Shown: positions 29,901 to 42,637 of the stretch, one piece after another
How the letters are laid out: each line of letters opens with the position of its first letter
How positions within the stretch are numbered: the first letter of the stretch is position 1
Source: Clusia tigrina
Taxonomy: Eukaryota; Arthropoda; Insecta; Diptera; Clusiidae
Length of the DNA stretch: 64,000 nucleotides
Assembly: GCA_920105625.2 (NCBI GenBank)
Contig: OV050031.1
Span: forward strand, 45,258,925-45,322,924
Reading direction: 5' to 3'
Translations under genes and position numbers: made by a program
Notes under the pieces: generated by a model
Seen by the model: the letters and a program-made list of their open reading frames with translations, nothing else
What the model was told of the DNA's origin: nothing
Databases searched by the model: none

Positions 29901-32114
29901 TTAGCATTAAATCTTTGAATGGTAGTGCCATTTAATTGTAATTAGAAATTAAAATTTTCAATAGTAATGCAATTTAATTTTAATAGGCATTGGAATTTTC
30001 AATGGTGATGCATTTGGTTTTAATTAGCATTGGAAATTTTAATTGTATTGCATTTAATTTTAATTGGCATTGGAATTTTCGAAGGTATTGCAATTTAATA
30101 TTAATTGTCATTGGAACTTTCCATGGTTTTGCAATTTAATTTTAATAGGCATTGGAATTTTCAATGGTTATGCAATTCAATTGTAATTAGCATGGGAATT
30201 TTCAATGGTAATACAACTTAGTTTTAATTGGCATTGGAATTTTCAATGGTAATGCAATTTAATTTTAATTGGCATTGCAATTTTCAACGGTAATAAAAAT
30301 TACTTTTAATTGGTATTGGAGATTTCAAAGGAAATGCAATTTAATTTTCATTGGCGTTGGAATTTCAAATTAAAATACCATTTAATTTTAACTGGCATTG
30401 GAATTTTTAATGGCAGTGCATCTCAATTTTAATTAGTATTGAAATTGTCAATGGTAATGCAATTTTATTCTAATTGGCATTGGAATTGTCAATTATAATG
30501 CAATTAATTTTAATTGGCATTGGAATTGTCAATGGTAATGCAAGTTAACTTTAATTAGCAATGGAGTTTTCAATGCTAATGCAATTTAATGTTAATTAGC
30601 ATACAAATTTTAAATGGTAATTCATATTAATTGTAATTAGAAATTAAAATTTTCAATGATAATGAAATTTAATTTTAGTTGGCATTGGAATTGTCAATGG
30701 TAATGCAATTTAAATTTAATTAGCATTGGAATTGTCAATGGTAATTCTATTTTATTTTAATTTGTATTGAAAATTTCATTGGTAATGCAATTTAATTGTA
30801 ATGAGCATTACAATTTTCAATGGTAAAGCAATTGCGTTTTAGTTAGCATTGGAATTTTCAATGGTAGTGCTATTAAATTTTAATTTCCTTTGAATTTTTC
30901 AATGGTAATACAATTTAATTTGAATTGTCATTGGAATTCTCAATGTAAATGCAATTTAATTGTGATAAGCATTGGAATTTTCAATGGTAATGCACTTTAA
31001 TTTTAATTAGCATTGGTATTTTCAATGGTAATGCAATTTCAATTTGTTTAGCAGTAAAATGTTTAACGGTAGTGCAAATTAATTGAAATTAGAATTTAAA
31101 ATTTTTAATAGTAATGCAATTTAATTTAAGTAGCATTGGAATATTCAATGGTAATGCAATTTAACATTAATTAGCATTGACATTTTCACTGATAATGGAA
31201 TTTAATTTAATTGACATTGAATTTGAGTAATGCAACTGAATTTTAATTTGCTTAGAAATTTTCAATGGAAATGCAATTTAATTTTAATTTCAATGGTTAC
31301 GCAATTTAACTTTAATTGGCATTAGAACTTTCAATGGTAATGCAATTTGATTTTAATTGGCATTGGAATTGTCAATGGTAATGAAATTAAAATTAAATTG
31401 CATTTTCACTTTCATTAGCATTGGAATTGTCAATGGTAATAAAGATTAATTGTAATTAGCATTGGAATTTTCAATGGCAATACAATTTTATTTTAATTTC
31501 ATTGGTTACGCAATTTAACTTTAATTGGCATTGGAACTTTCAATGGTAATGTAATTTGATTTTAATTGGCATTGGAATTGTCAATGGTAATGAAATTAAA
31601 ATTAAATTGCATTTTCACTTTCATTAGCATTGGAATTGTCAATGGTAATAAAGATTAATTGTAATTAGCATTGGAATTTTCAATGGCAATGCATTTTTAT
31701 TTTAATTGGCATTGGAATTTTCGCAGATAATGCAATTTAATTTTAATTGTCATTGGAATTTTCAATGGTAATGAAGTTGAACTTTAATTAGCATTGGAAT
31801 TTTCAATTGTATTGCAATTTAATTATAATTGGCATTGTAGTTTTCGAAGATATCTTAATTTAATTTTAATTGGCATTAGAATCAATGGTTGTGCAATTTA
31901 ATTTCAATTGGCATTGAAATTGTAAATGTTAATGCAGCTTAATTTTTATTGGAATTGGAATTTTTAATGGTAATGCAATTTAATTGTAATTAGCATTGAA
32001 GTTGTTTATGGTAAAGCAATTTTATTTTAATTGTCATTGGAAATGTCAATGGTAATGCAATTTAACTTTAATTCGCATTGGAACTTTCAATGGTAATGCA
32101 ATTTGATTTTAATT
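26998..32114 (+). repeat. Type B higher-order repeat unit, copy 1 (5117 bp)
   Basis: The GGCGTTGGAATTG starts at 26998 and 32115 bracket 5117 bp, with an internal start at 28907 (1909 bp in). The second copy has its internal start at 34027 (1912 bp in), so the two are collinear. Both copies carry a private CGAAGATACCTTAA change that breaks the usual palindrome (near 27400 and 32515). Both also carry the junction GGAACTTTAATAAGCATTGG (about 28572 and 33688). Confidence 0.82.
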
Positions 32115-35100
32115 GGCGTTGGAATTGTCAATGGTAATGAAATTAAAATTAAATTGCATTTTCACTTTAATTAGCATTGGAATTGTCAATGGTAATAAAA
32201 TTTAATTGTAATTAGCATTGGAATTTACAATGGCAATGCAATTTTAATTTAATAGGCAATGGAATTATCTATGGTAATGCAATTTAATTTAATTTTAATT
32301 GGCATAGGAACTGTCAATGGTAATGCAATTTAACTTTAATTAGCATTGGAATTTTCAAATGTATTGCAATTTAATTGGCATTGGAATTTTCGCAGATAAT
32401 GCAATTTAATTTTAATTGTGATTGGAATTTTCAATGGTAATGCAGTTAAACTTTAATTATCATTGGAATTTTCAATTGTATTGCAATGTAATTATAATTG
32501 GCATTGTAATTTTCGAAGATACCTTAATTTAATTTTAAATGGCATTCGAATCAATGGTTGTGCAATTTAAATTCAATTGGCATTGAAATTGTCAATGTTA
32601 ATGAAACTTAATTTTAATTGGAATTGGAATTTTTAATGGTAATGCAATTTAATTGTAATTAGCATTGGAATTGTTTATGGTAAAGCAATTTTATTTTAAT
32701 TGTCATTGGAATTGTCAATGGTAATGCAATTTAAATTTAATTAGCATTGGAATTTTCAATGGTAATGCAATTGAATTTAAATGGGCGTTGGAATTTTCAA
32801 TGTTAATGCAATTTAATTTTAATAGACATTGGATATATCAATGGTAATGCAAATTAATTGTAATTAGCATTGAAATTTTCAATAGCAAAGCAATTCAATT
32901 TTAATTAACATTGAAATTGTCAATGATAATGCAACTTTATTTTAACTGGCATTGGAATTGTCAATGTAAATACAATTAAACTTTAATTAGCTTTAGAATT
33001 TTCAATTGTAATGCCATTTAATTTTAATTGGCAATGGAATTTTCAATAGTAATGCAATTTAATTTTAATTAGCATTAAATTTTTAAAGATAATGCAATTT
33101 AATTTTAATTAGCATTAAATCTTTGAATGGTAGTGCCATTTAATTGTAATTAGAAATTAAAATTTTCAATAGTAATGCAATTTAATTTGAATAGGCATTG
33201 GAATTTTCAATGGTGATGTATTTGGTTTTAATTAGCATTGGAATTTTTAATTGTATTGCATTTAATTTTAATTGGCATTGGAATTTTCGAAGGTATTGCA
33301 ATTTAATATTAATTGTCGTTGGAACTTTCCATGGTTTTGCAATTTAATTTTAATAGGCATTGGAATTTTCAATGGTTATGCAATTCAATTGTAATTAGCA
33401 TGGGAATTTTCAATGGTAATACAATTTAGTTTTAATTGGCATTGGAATTTTCAATGGTAATGCAATTTAATTTTAATTGGCATTGCAATTTTCAACGGTC
33501 ATAAAAATTACTTTTAATTGGTATTGGAGATTTCAAAGGAAATGCAATTTAATTTTCATTGGCGTTAGAATTTCAAATTAAAATACCATTTAATTTTAAC
33601 TGGCATTGGAATTTTTAATGGCAGTGCATCTCAATTTTAATTAGTATTGAAATTGTCAATGGTAATGCAATTTTATTCTAATTGGCATTGGAACTTTAAT
33701 AAGCATTGGAATTTTCAATTGTATTGCAATTTAATTATAATTGGCATTGTAGTTTTCGAAGATATCTTAATTTAATTTTAATTGGCATTAGAATCAATGG
33801 TTGTGGAATTTAATTTCAATTGGCATTGAAATTGTAAATGTTAATGCAACTTAATTTTTATTGGAATTGGAATTTTAAATGGTAATGCAATTTAATTGTA
33901 ATTAGCATTGAAGTTGTTTATGGTAAAGCAATTTTATTTTAATTGTCATTGGAAATGGCAATGGTAATGCAATTTAACTTTAATTCGCATTGGAACTTTC
34001 AATGGTAATGCAATTTGATTTTAATTGGCGTTGGAATTGTCAATGGTAATGAAATTAAAATTAAATTGCATTTTCACTTTAATTAGCATTGGAATTGTCA
34101 ATGGTAATAAAATTTAATTGTAATTAGCATTGGAATTTACAATGGCAATGCAATTTTAATTTAATAGGCAATGGAATTATCTATGGTAATGCAATTTAAT
34201 TTAATTTTAATTGGCATAGGAACTGTCAATGGTAATGTAATTTAACTTTAATTAGCATTGGAATTTTCAAATGTATTGCAATTTAATTGGCATTGGAATT
34301 TTCGCAGATAATGGAATTTAATTTTAATTGTGATTGGAATTTTCAATGGTAATGCAGTTAAACTTTAATTATCATTGGAATTTTCAATTGTATTGCAATT
34401 TAATTATAATTGGCATTGTAATTTTCGAAGATATCTTAATTTAATTTTAATTGGCATTCGAATCAATGGTTGTGCAATTTAAATTCAATTGGCATTGAAA
34501 TTGTCAATGTTAATGCAACTTAATTTTAATTGGAATTGGAATTTTTAATGGTAATGCAATTTAATTGTAATTAGCATTGGAATTGTTTATGGTAAAGCAA
34601 TTTTAATTTAATAGGCAATGGAATTGTCAATGGTAATGCAATTTAAATTTAATTAGCATTGGAATTTTCAATGGTAATTCAATTGAATTTAAATGGGCGT
34701 TGGAATTTTCAATGTTAATGCAATTTAATTTTAATAGACATTGGATATATCAATGGTAATGCAAATTAATTGTAATTAGCATTGAAATTTTCAATGGCAA
34801 AGCAATTCAATTTTAATTAACATTGAAATTGTCAATGATAATGCAACTTTATTTTAACTGGCATTGGAATTGTCAATGTAAATACAATTAAACTTTAATT
34901 AGGTTTAGAATTTTCAATTGTAATGCCATTTAATTTTAATTGGCAATGGAATTTTCAATAGTAATGCAATTTAATTTTAATTAGCATTAAATTTTTAAAG
35001 ATAATGCAATTTAATTTTAATTAGCATTAAATCTTTGAATGTGCCAAATCTTAGTGCCATTTAATTGTAATTAGAAATTAAAATTTTCAATAGTAATGCA

Positions 35101-36520
35101 ATTTAATTTTAATAGGCATTGGAATTTTCAATGGTGATGCATTTGGTTTTAATTAGCATTGGAAATTTTAATTGTATTGCATTTAATTTTAATTGGCATT
35201 GGAATTTTCGAAGGTATTGCAATTTAATATTAATTGTCATTGGAACTTTCCATGGTTTTGCAATTTAATTTTAATAGGCATTGGAATTTTCAATGGTTAT
35301 GCAATTCAATTGTAATTAGCATGGGAATTTTCAATGGTAATACAATTTAGTTTTAATTGGCATTGGAATTTTCAATGGTAATGCAATTTAATTTTAATTG
35401 GCATTGCAATTTTCAACGGTAATAAAAATTACTTTTAATTGGTATTGGAGATTTCAAAGGAAATGCAATTTAATTTTCATTGGCGTTGGAATTTCAAATT
35501 AAAATACCATTTAATTTTAACTGGCATTGGAATTTTTAATGGCAGTGCATTTCAATTTTAATTAGTATTGAAATTGTCAATGGTAATGCAAGTTAACTTT
35601 AATTAGCAATGGAGTTTTCAATGCTAATGCAATTTAATGTTAATTAGCATACAAATTTTAAATGGTAATTCATATTAATTGTAATTAGAAATTAAAATTT
35701 TCAATGATAATGAAATTTAATTTTAGTTGGCATTGGAATTGTCAATGGTAATGCAATTTAAATTTAATTAGCATTGGAATTGTCAATGGTAATTCTATTT
35801 TATTTTAATTTGTATTGAAAATTTCATTGGTAATGCAATTTAATTGTAATGAGCATTACAATTTTCATTGGTAAAGCAATTGCGTTTTAGTTAGCATTGG
35901 AATTTTCAATGGTAGTGCTATTAAATTTTAATTTCCTTTGAATTTTTCAATGGTAATACAATTTAATTTGAATTGTCATTGGAATTCTCAATGTAAATGC
36001 AATTTAATTGTGATAAGCATTGGAATTTTCAATGGTAATGCACTTTAATTTTAATTAGCACTGGTATTTTCAATGGTAATGCAATTTCAATTTGTTTAGC
36101 AGTAAAATGTTTAACGGTAGTGCAAATTAATTGAAATTAGAATTTAAAATTTTTAATAGTAATGCAATTTAATTTAAGTAGCATTGGAATATTCAATGGT
36201 AATGCAATTTAACATTAATTAGCATTGACATTTTCACTGATAATGGAATTTAATTTAATTGACATTGAATTTGAGTAATGCAACTGAATTTTAATTTGCT
36301 TAGAAATTTTCAATGGAAATGCAATTTAATTTTAATTTCAATGGTTACGCAATTTAACTTTAATTGGAATTAGAACTTTCAATGGTAATGCAATTTGATT
36401 TTAATTGGCATTGGAATTGTCAATGGTAATGAAATTAAAATTAAATTGTATTTTCACTTTCATTAGCATTGGAATTGTCAATGGTAATAAAAATTAATTG
36501 TAATTAGCATTGGAATTTTC
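32115..36520 (+). repeat. Type B higher-order repeat unit, copy 2 (partial)
   Basis: It is collinear with 26998 onward except for indels. One is a loss near 35585, where copy 1 has two extra monomers around 30465-30540. Another is a small scrambled patch near 35039. A CAATGGTTACGC marker lies at 31291 in copy 1 and 36339 in this copy, an offset of 5048 rather than 5117, which agrees with these losses. Similarity in order is lost at about 36520. Confidence 0.75.
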
Positions 36521-39500
36521 AATGGCAATGCAATTTTATTTTAATTGGCATTGGAATTATCTATAGTAATGCAATTTAATTTAATTTTAATTGGCATCGG
36601 AACTGTCAATGGTAATGCAATTCAACTTTAATTAGCATTGGAATTTTCAAATGTATTTCAATTTAATTGGCTTGGAATTTTGCAATTTAACTTTAATTCG
36701 CATTGGAATTGTCAATGGTAATGCAATTTAATTTTAATTAGCATTGGAATTGTCAATGGTAATGCAATTTAATTGTAATTACCAATGGAATTTTCAATGA
36801 TAATGCATTTTAATTTTAATTGTTATTGGAATTGTCAATGGTAATGCTGTAATTGTAATTCGCATTGGAGTTTTCAATGGTAATGCAATTGAATTTTAAT
36901 TAACATTGGAATTTTCAATGGTAATGCAATTTAATTTTAATTTGCTTTAAATTTTTTAATGGTAATATAATTTAATTGTAATTAGCATTGGAAATTTCAA
37001 TGGTAATGCAATTTAATTTTAATTGGCATTGGAACTTTCAATGGTAATGCAATTTGATTTAATCGGCATTGGAATTGTCAATGGTATTGAAATTAAAATT
37101 AAATTGCATTTTCACGTTAATTACCATTGGAATTGTCAATGGTAATAAAATTTAATTGTGATTAGCATTGGAATTTTCAATGGCAATGCAATTTTAATTT
37201 AATAGGCAATGGAATTATCTATGGTATAACAATTTAATTTAATTTTATTGGCATAGGAACTGTCAATGGTAATGAAATTAAAATTAAATTGCATTTTCAC
37301 TTTCATTAGCATTGGAATTGTCAATGGTAATAAAGATTAATTGTAATTAGCATTGGAATTTTCAATGGCAATACAATTTTATTTTAATTTCATTGGTTAC
37401 GCAATTTAACTTTAATTGGCATTGGAACTTTCAATGGTAATGTAATTTGATTTTAATTGTAATTGGAATTGTCAATGGTAATGAAATTAAAATTAAATTG
37501 CATTTTCACTTTCATTAGCATTGGAATTGTCAATGGCAATAAAGATTAATTGTAATTAGCATTGCAATTTTCAATGGCAATGCATTTTTATTTTAATTGG
37601 CATTGGAATTTTCGCAGATAATGCAATTTAATTTTAATTGTCATTGGAATTTTCAATGGTAATGGAGTTGAACTTTAATTAGCATTGGAATTTTCAATTA
37701 TATTGCAATTTAATTATAATTGGCATTGTAGTTTTCGAAGATATCTTAATTTAATTTTAATTGGCATTAGAATCAATGGTTGTGCAATTTAATTTCAATT
37801 GGCATTGAAATTGTAAATGTTAATGCAACTTAGATTTAATTGGAATTGGAATTTTTAATGGTAATGCAATTTAATTGTAATTAGCATTGGAGTTGTTTAT
37901 GGTAAAGCAATTTTATTTTAATTGTCATTGGAATTGTCAATGGAAATGCAATTAACTTTAATTCGCATTGGAATTTTCAATGGTAATGCAATTTAATTTT
38001 AATTGGCATTGGAACTTTCAATGGTAATGCAATTTGATTTGAATTGGCATTGGAATTGTCAATGGTAATGAAATTAAAATTAAATTGCATTTTCACTTTA
38101 ATTAGCATTGGAATTGTCAATGGTAATAAAATTTAATTGTAATTAGCATTGGAATTTTCAATGGCAATGCAATTTTAATTTAATAGGCAATGGAATTATC
38201 TATGGTAATGCAATTTAATTTAATTTTAATTGGCATAGGAAGTGTCAATGCTAATGCAATTTAACTTTAATTAGCATTGGAATTTTCAAATGTATTGCAA
38301 TTTAATTGGCATTGGAATTTTCGCAGATAATGCAATTTAATTTTAATTGTGATTGGAATTTTCAATGGTAATGCAGTTACACTTTAATTATCATTAGAAT
38401 TTTCAATTGTTTTGCAATTTAATTATAATTGGCTTTGTAATTTTCGAAGATATCTTAATTTAATTTTAATTGGCATTCGAATCAATGGTTGTGCAATTTA
38501 AATTCAATTGGCATTGAAATTGTCAATGTTAATGCAACTTAATTTTAATTGGAATTGGAATTTTTAATGGTAATGCAATTTAATTGTAATTAGCATTGGA
38601 ATTGTTTATGGTAAAGCAATTTTATTTTAATTGTCATTGGAAGTGTCAATGGTAATGCAATTTAACTTTAATTAGCATTGGAATTTTCAAATGAATTGCA
38701 ATTTAATTGGCATTGGAATTTTCGCAGATAATGCAATTTAATTTTAATTGTGATTGGAATTTTCAATGGTAATGCAGTTAAACTTTAATTATCATTGGAA
38801 TTTTCAATTGTATTGCAATTTAATTATAATTGGCATTGTAATTTTCGAAGATATCTTAATTTAATTTTAATTGGCATTCGAATCAATGGTTGTGCAATTT
38901 AAATTCAATTGGCATTGAAATTGTCAATGGTAATGCAATTTAATTTTAATTAGCATTGGAATTGTCAATGGTAATGCAAATTAATTGTAATTACCAATGG
39001 AATTTTCAATGATAATGCATTTTAATTTTAATAGACATTGGATACATCAATGGTAATGCAAATTAATTGTAATTAGCATTGAAATTTTCAATGGCAATGC
39101 AATTCAATTTTAATTAACATTGAAATTGTCAATGATAATTCAACTTTATTTTAACTGGCATTGGAATTGTCAATGTAAATGCAATTTAACTTTAATTAGC
39201 TTTAGAATTTTCAATTGTAATGCCATTTAATTTTAAATGGCAATGGAATTTTCAATAGTAATGCTATTTAATTTTAATTAGCATTACATTTTTAAAGATA
39301 ATGCAATTTAATTTTAATTAGCATTAAATCTTTGAATGGTGCCATTTAATTGTAATTAGAAATTAAAATTTTCAATAGAAATGCAATTTAATTTTAATAG
39401 ACATTGGAATTTTCAATGGTGATGCATTTGGTTTTAATTAGCATTGGAATTTTTAATTGTATTGCATTTAATTTTAATTGGCATTGGAATTTTCGAAGGT

Positions 39501-40656
39501 ATTGCAATTTTATATTAATTGTCATTGGAACTTTCCATGGTTTTGCAATTTAATTTTAATAGGCATTGGAATTTTCAATGGTTATGCAATTTAATTGTAA
39601 TTAGCATGGGGATTTTCAATGGTAATACAATTTAGTTTTAATTGGCATTGGAATTTTCAATGGTAATGCAATTTAATTTTAATTGGCATTGCAATTTTCA
39701 ACGGTAATAAAAATTACTTTTAATTGGTATTGGAGTTTTCAAAGGAAATGCAATTTAATTTTCATTGGCGTTGGAATTTCAAATTAAAATACCATTTAAT
39801 TTTAACTGGCATTGGAATTTTTAATGGCAGTGCATCTCAATTATAATTGGCATTGAAATTGTCAATTATAATGCAATTAATTTTAATTGGTATTGGAATT
39901 GTCAATGGTAATGCTATTTAACTTTAATTAGCAATGGAGTTTTCAATGCTAATGCAATTTAATATTAATTAGCATACAAATTTTTAATGGTAATTCATAT
40001 TAATTGTAATTAGAAATTAAAATTTTCAATGGCAATGAAATTTAATGTAATTGGCATTGGAATTTTCAATGGTATTCCAATTGAATTGTAAGTTGTATTT
40101 CAATTTTCAATGGTAATGCAATTTAATTTTTATTTGCTTTAAATTTTTTAATGGTAATATAATTTAATTGTAATTAGCATTGGAATTTTCAATGGTAATG
40201 CACTTTAATTTTAATTAGCATTGGTATTTTCAATGGTAATGCAATTTCAATTTGTTTAGCAGTAAAATCTTTAACGGTATTGCAATTTAATTGAAATTAG
40301 AATTTAAAATTTTTAATAGTAATGGAATTTATTTTAAGTAGCATTGGAATAATGGTAATGCAATTTAACTTTAATTAGCATTGACATTTTCACTGATAAT
40401 GGAATTTAATTTAATTGACATTGAATTTTCAATGGAAATGCAATTTAATTTTAATTTCATTGGTTACGCAATTTAATTTTAATTGGCATCGGAACTGTCA
40501 ATGGTAATGCAATTTAACTTTAATTAGCATTGGAATTTTCAAATGTATTTCAATTTAATTGGCATTGGAATTTTCGCAGATAATGCAATTTAATTTTCAT
40601 TGTCATTGGAATTTTCAATGGTAATGCAGTTGAACTTTAATTAGCATTGGAATTTT
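36521..40656 (+). repeat. Mosaic satellite: fragments of the 1794-bp unit and of type A
   Basis: This stretch carries satellite monomers only. At about 37260-37960 it follows the 1794-bp unit order (TCATTGGTTACGC, then TTTCGAAGATATCTT). A type A start, GAATTGGCATTGG, sits at 38041. From 39504 to 40657 it is collinear with 1189-2342, with identical spacing of 1153 bp between the GCAATTTTATATT marker and the CAAGTAGCATTG marker. A monomer pair with a missing base (GGCTTGGAATTTTGCAATTT, near 36669) is useful because its reverse complement relates to the left flank of the copia insertion. Confidence 0.72.
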
Positions 40657-42637
40657 CAAGTAGCATTGAAATTTTCAATGGTAACGCAATTTACTTTAGT
40701 TTGCACTGATATTTTCAATGAAAATGCAATTTTATTTTAATTGGCATTAAAATTGTCAATGGTAGTGCAATTCAATTTTAATTGGAATTGGAATTTTGAA
40801 TGGTAATGCAATTTAATTGTAATTAGCATTGGAGTTGTTTATGGTAAAGCAATTTTATTTTAATTGTCATTGGAATTGTCAATGGTAATGCAAATTAATT
40901 GTAATTACCAATGGAATTTTCAATGATAATGCATTTTAATTTTAATTGGTATTGGAATTGTCAATGGTAATGCCATTTAACTTTAATTCGCATTGGAATT
41001 TTCAATGGTAATGCAATTGAATTTTAATTAACATTGGAATTTTCAATGGTAATGCAATTGAATTTTAATAGACATTGGATATATCAATAGTAATGCAAAT
41101 TAATTGTAATTAGCATTGAAATTTTCAATGGCAATGCAATTCAATTTTAATTAACATTGAAATTGTCAATGATAATTCAACTTTATTTTAACTGGCATTG
41201 GAATTGTCAATGTAAATGCAATTTAACTTTAATTAGCTTTAGAATTTTCAATTGTAATGCCATTTAAAATTAAATGGCAATGGAATTTTCAATAGTAATG
41301 CAATTTAATTTTAATTAGCATTACATTTTTAAAGATAATGCAATTTAATTTTAATTAGCATTAAATCTTTGAATGGTAGTGCCATTTAATTGTAATAGAA
41401 ATTAAAATTTTCAATAGTAAAGCAATTTAATTTTAATAGGCATTGGAATTTTCAATGGTGATGCATTTGGTTTTAATTAGCATTGGAATTTTTAATTGTA
41501 TTGCATTTAATTTTAATTGGCATTGGAATTTTCGAAGGTATTGCAATTTAATATTAATTGTCATTGGAACTTTCCATGGTTTTGCAATTTAATTTTAATA
41601 GGCATTGGAATTTTCAATGGTTATGCAATTTAATTGTAATTAGCATGGGAATTTTCAATGGTAATACAATTTAGTTTTAATTGGCATTGGAATTTTCAAT
41701 GGTAATGCAATTTAATTTTAATTGGCATTGCAATTTTCAACGGTAATAAAAATTACTTTTAATTGGTATTGGAGTTTTCAAAGGAAATGCAATTTAATTT
41801 TCATTGGCGTTGGAATTTCAAATTAAAATACCATTTAATTTTAGCTGACATTGGAATTTTTAATGGCAGTGCATCTCAATTTTAATTAGTATTGAAATTG
41901 TCAATGGTAATGCAATTTTATTCTAATTGGCATTGGAATTGTCAATTATAATGCAATTAATTTTAATTGGTATTGGAATTGTCAATGGTAATTCTATTTA
42001 ACTTTAATTAGCAATGGAGTTTTCAATGCTAATGCAAATTATTGTTAATTAGCATACAAATTTTTAATGGTAATTCATATTAATTGTAATTAGAAATTAA
42101 AATTTTCAATGGTAATGAAATTTAATTTTAGTTGGCATTGGAATTTTCAATGGTATTCCAATTGAATTGTAAGTTGTATTTCAATTTTCAATGGTAATGC
42201 AATTGAATTTTAATTAACATTGGAATTTTCAATGGTAATGCAATTTAATTTTAATTTGCTTTAAATTTTTTAATGGTAATATAATTTAATTGTAATTAGC
42301 ATTGGAAATTTCAATGGTAATGCAATTTAATTTTAATTGGCATTGGAACTTTCGATGGTAATGCAATTTGATTTTAATCGGCATTGGAATTGTCAATGGT
42401 AATGAAATTAAAATTTAATTGCATTTTCACGTTAATTAGCATTGGAATTGTCAATGGTAATAAAATTTAATTATAATTAGCATTGGAGTTGTTTATGGTA
42501 AAGCAATTTTATTTTAATTGTCATTGGAATTGTCAATGGTAATGCAATTTAACTTTACTTCGCATTGGAATTTTCAATGGTAATGCACTTTAATTTTAAT
42601 TGGCATTGGAACTTTCAATGGTAATGCAATTTGATTT
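40657..42637 (+). repeat. Copy of satellite segment 5541-7521
   Basis: From CAAGTAGCATTG at 40657 to the next A start at 42638 is 1981 bp. That is exactly the distance from 5541 to 7522, with the same succession of variant monomers, including the local loss in AATTGTAATAGAAATT (near 6265 and 41391). This marks a long-range duplication inside the array about 35 kb apart. Confidence 0.8.
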
